Below, piece by piece: positions 62,041 through 64,000 of a DNA stretch of 64,000 nucleotides. Position numbers and translations under genes: made by a program. The notes under the pieces were generated by a model. That model ran no database searches. It saw nothing but the letters and a program-made list of their open reading frames with translations, and was not told the origin of the DNA. The stretch spans positions 267,963 through 331,962 of the forward strand of contig JAWKWB010000008.1 of NCBI GenBank assembly GCA_041397775.1, read 5' to 3'. Numbering within the stretch: the first letter of the stretch is position 1; every line of letters begins with the position of its first letter. The DNA is from Ga0077555 sp041397775. GTDB lineage: Bacteria > Pseudomonadota > Alphaproteobacteria > Rhizobiales > Hyphomicrobiaceae.

Positions 62041-62958
62041 ATGGCTGACGGAAGCGGAAAACCCAACGTCCTTCAGAAGGAAGCCGACGCCGCCGCTGCG
62101 GAAGCAGCGAGCGAGGCGCGCGCGGAGGTCCTGGAGCGCCAGGGCGCGGATGAGGCGTTACCGAAGCGGCACGCCAAGGCGTCCAAGGTGGTGCGCAAGG
62201 GCAAGGAATACCACGAGTTCGACGTCGACGTCTGGATCACGGACTTCAACGCGATCGAGTTCGGGATCTACAAGCACAGCCGCAACAAGGCCAAATCCCG
62301 CCAATTCACCTCGGACATGGACATCTTCGCCGAGGTCACCGAGAACGGCGAGCGCACCGGCCTCATCGGATACCGCGAGGATCTCTGGAAGAAGAAAGAG
62401 GGTACCGAGCGGCGCCTCGTCATGAAGCTGTTCAACGAGAGCCTCAACTGGCGGGCCTCGATGGACCTGATGATCGCCCGCTCGCTGCAGCAGACGCTGG
62501 GTGCACGCGGCCTGCCGGTGGTGACGTTCACGGCCAATATCGGCAACCACGAGTTCGTGGTCTACATCGAGCGTTCCGCCAACAAGTGGCCGCTGCTGCC
62601 GGAGAACTACTCGTTCTTCATCATGGACGAGGGCGAGCCGAAGTTCTTCCGGCTGCGGCGCAACCTGATCAACCTGGGCGGGGACTACAAGCTCATCAAC
62701 GAACGCAACGAGGTCGTCGGCGACATCGACGGGCGCCTGTTCTCGCTCGGCGGGCATTGGCACGGCAGCATCCGGGCAGACTATGCCGACGCGCGCCTCG
62801 TCATGGTGCTACAGATGTTCTGCGGCATGCTGGCGTTCAACCGGTCGGCCCGCAAGCACGTCAAGGCGCTGGCGCAAGACGTCCTGGCCGGTCGCATCAA
62901 GCCGAAGCTGGAGCGGCAGGAAGCCGACTTCTACATGAACCCCCGCCGCGTCAGATAA
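62041..62958 (+). CDS. Conserved hypothetical protein, LURP1/tubby-C-like fold suspected
   Basis: A 305-residue protein I do not firmly recognise. The first ~55 residues are charged and Ala-rich. The segment RRNLINLGGDYKLINERNEV followed by VGDIDGRLFSLGGHWHGSI resembles the LURP-one/phospholipid-scramblase-like beta-barrel pattern. No signal peptide or transmembrane helix is obvious. GGGAGAGA lies just before the ATG, and the PhzF-like gene follows after 28 bp, so the two may be co-transcribed. Confidence 0.7.
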   Translation: MADGSGKPNVLQKEADAAAAEAASEARAEVLERQGADEALPKRHAKASKVVRKGKEYHEFDVDVWITDFNAIEFGIYKHSRNKAKSRQFTSDMDIFAEVTENGERTGLIGYREDLWKKKEGTERRLVMKLFNESLNWRASMDLMIARSLQQTLGARGLPVVTFTANIGNHEFVVYIERSANKWPLLPENYSFFIMDEGEPKFFRLRRNLINLGGDYKLINERNEVVGDIDGRLFSLGGHWHGSIRADYADARLVMVLQMFCGMLAFNRSARKHVKALAQDVLAGRIKPKLERQEADFYMNPRRVR

Positions 62959-62986
62959 CGGGCCGGCGGACATTCCGGGAGGCTCC

Positions 62987-63784
62987 GTGCGGCTCGCAAT
63001 CTATCATGTGGATGCCTTCGCCGAACGCTTGTTTACGGGCAATCCGGCGAGCGTCGTCACGCTGGCGTCCTGGCCTGGCGATACGGTGCTGCAGGCGATC
63101 GCCGCCGAGAACAACCTTTCCGAGACCGCGTTCGTCCGCGCGGCCGACGGCGTCTTCGAGCTACGCTGGTTCACGCCGCGCATCGAGGTTCCGCTGTGCG
63201 GTCATGCGACGCTGGCGACGGCGTTCGTTCTCAAGACGCTGTCGGGCGTCAAGGACGACCCCATCATCTTCTCGACCAAGTCGGGGGCGTTGCCGGTGCG
63301 GGAGCATGACGGCCTGTTCACGATGGATTTTCCGGCCATGGCAGTGGCGCCCGACGAGGGCGAGCGCGACGCCGTCGGCCAGGCCCTCGGCGTGGCGCCG
63401 CGCGAGATTCATGCCGCGCGCGATCGTTATCTCTGCGTCCTCGACGATGCCGCAGCGGTGCGCGCACTCGCACCCGACCATGCGGCCCTGGCGCGGTTGC
63501 GCTTGACGGGGCTGATGGTCACGGCACCCGACGACGGCGGCACGGACGATTTCGTCTCGCGCTACTTCGCGCCCGCCAAGGGCGTGCCGGAAGATCCCGT
63601 CACGGGGGCCGCGCACTGCGCGCTCGCCCCGTTCTGGGCGCGGCGGCTCGGCAAGGCACGGCTGGCGGGGTTTCAGGCGTCGGCACGTGGCGGGCGCATC
63701 AATTGCGAGGTGGCCGGCGACCGTGTGCTGCTTTCTGGCCGCGCCTGCCTCTACATGCAGGGCAGCATCGAAGTTCCTGATTGA
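62987..63784 (+). CDS. PhzF family isomerase/epimerase-like protein
   Basis: A 265-residue PhzF-family protein with two related halves. The catalytic glutamate is E46 in AAENNLSETAFV; PLCGHATLATAFVL and GVPEDPVTGAAHCALAPFWA are signatures of the two halves. The family shares the diaminopimelate-epimerase fold; no phenazine genes are nearby, so the role is unknown. The start is GTG 62987 with GGGAGG 4-5 nt upstream. Confidence 0.92.
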   Translation: MRLAIYHVDAFAERLFTGNPASVVTLASWPGDTVLQAIAAENNLSETAFVRAADGVFELRWFTPRIEVPLCGHATLATAFVLKTLSGVKDDPIIFSTKSGALPVREHDGLFTMDFPAMAVAPDEGERDAVGQALGVAPREIHAARDRYLCVLDDAAAVRALAPDHAALARLRLTGLMVTAPDDGGTDDFVSRYFAPAKGVPEDPVTGAAHCALAPFWARRLGKARLAGFQASARGGRINCEVAGDRVLLSGRACLYMQGSIEVPD

Positions 63785-63961
63785 TCGCCATTAATCCGGC
63801 GACCGGCGAAAAGGCCCACAGCGGTGCGCTGGCACGACACGGGCGCGGCTGGCAATACGCACTTGAACTTGGCTGGGCGAGGCTCTAAGGGAACGCCAGT
63901 TTCGCGAGGGTCGGGTGAACACCCTCGGAGCTACGTGCCACGATCGGCGGAGAACGGGACC

Positions 63962-64000
63962 ATGGCGAAAGAGAAATTCGAGCGTAACAAGCCTCACTGC
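63962..64000 (+). CDS. tuf: Elongation factor Tu, second copy (first 13 codons only)
   Basis: ATG 63962 begins MAKEKFERNKPHC, identical at the DNA level to the start of tuf at 20876 over all 39 visible bases, while the upstream flanks differ (GGAGA ribosome binding site kept). It runs off the window. Duplicate tuf genes are common in proteobacteria and stay identical by gene conversion. A weak TTGAAC-N17-TAAGGG pair lies about 90 bp upstream as a possible promoter. Confidence 0.93.
   Translation, partial: MAKEKFERNKPHC

Noticed and set aside
63785..63961. A tRNA gene between the PhzF-like gene and the second tuf
   Set aside because: tRNA genes often neighbour tuf, but no cloverleaf with T-loop GGTTCRA-type sequence is present here.

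Overview
The window looks like an alphaproteobacterial chromosome, most likely Hyphomicrobiales/Rhizobiales. It is GC-rich, carries alpha-type RpoA and ribosomal proteins, and has alphaproteobacterial marker genes: a GapR/DUF2312 nucleoid protein, a DUF882 protein, a small two-helix membrane protein and an alpha-type L10 leader. Taxonomy is inferred from protein character only; no rRNA gene is present.

Layout. 1-2.7 kb: a truncated lipoprotein gene, an M17 aminopeptidase and an NlpC/P60 peptidase (+). 2.7-24.2 kb: one long minus-strand translation locus, read from 24.2 kb downwards: rpsL-rpsG-fusA-tuf-rpsJ-rplCDWB-rpsS-rplV-rpsC-rplP-rpmC-rpsQ-rplNXE-rpsNH-rplFR-rpsE-rpmD-rplO-secY-adk-rpsM-rpsK-rpoA-rplQ, followed 27 bp later by the galactonate genes dgoK-dgoA. 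24.6-42.6 kb: an 18-kb stretch of other genes between rpsL and rpoC. It holds a CinA-like amidase, an acyl-CoA ligase coupled to a probable selenoprotein, a TPP enzyme, cell-wall enzymes (L,D-transpeptidase, DUF882), GapR, a type I secretion ABC/HlyD pair, a class III aminotransferase and an alpha/beta hydrolase. 42.9-55.5 kb: the minus-strand tRNA-Trp-secE-nusG-rplKAJL-rpoBC locus. 55.6-64 kb: a repeat cluster, UPF0145, an ammonium transporter, a SnoaL-like protein, recR, a CapD/FlaA1-type epimerase, a LURP1-like protein, a PhzF-like enzyme and the first 13 codons of a second tuf gene.

Most notable. (1) The reading frame at 26822 does not end at the TGA at 27581. The same frame continues to 27937, and the TGA falls exactly where the second redox cysteine of an AhpD active site belongs (E-x11-C-x2-U-x3-H). 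A two-stem hairpin with a GU-containing apical loop follows at bacterial SECIS distance. This is a probable selenocysteine-containing AhpD-like protein that ordinary gene calling would cut just before its active site. (2) EF-Tu has a five-residue insertion and a rewritten switch I (KILTI in place of RGITI). (3) A 350-bp patch of rpoB carries six length changes and breaks the frame, most likely a sequence or assembly error. (4) A palindromic element occurs in two sequence versions with the same architecture: 8-bp stem, 4-nt bulge, 16-bp stem. (5) A GC-rich dispersed repeat family forms two clusters in opposite orientation.

How the parts work together. The two large minus-strand blocks are the core transcription/translation machinery (str, S10, spc, alpha and rif operons), here split by accessory DNA. 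The accessory region mixes envelope remodelling, secretion and CoA/redox metabolism and shows no single obvious pathway. The selenocysteine machinery (selABCD) is not in this window and must lie elsewhere if the selenoprotein call is right.
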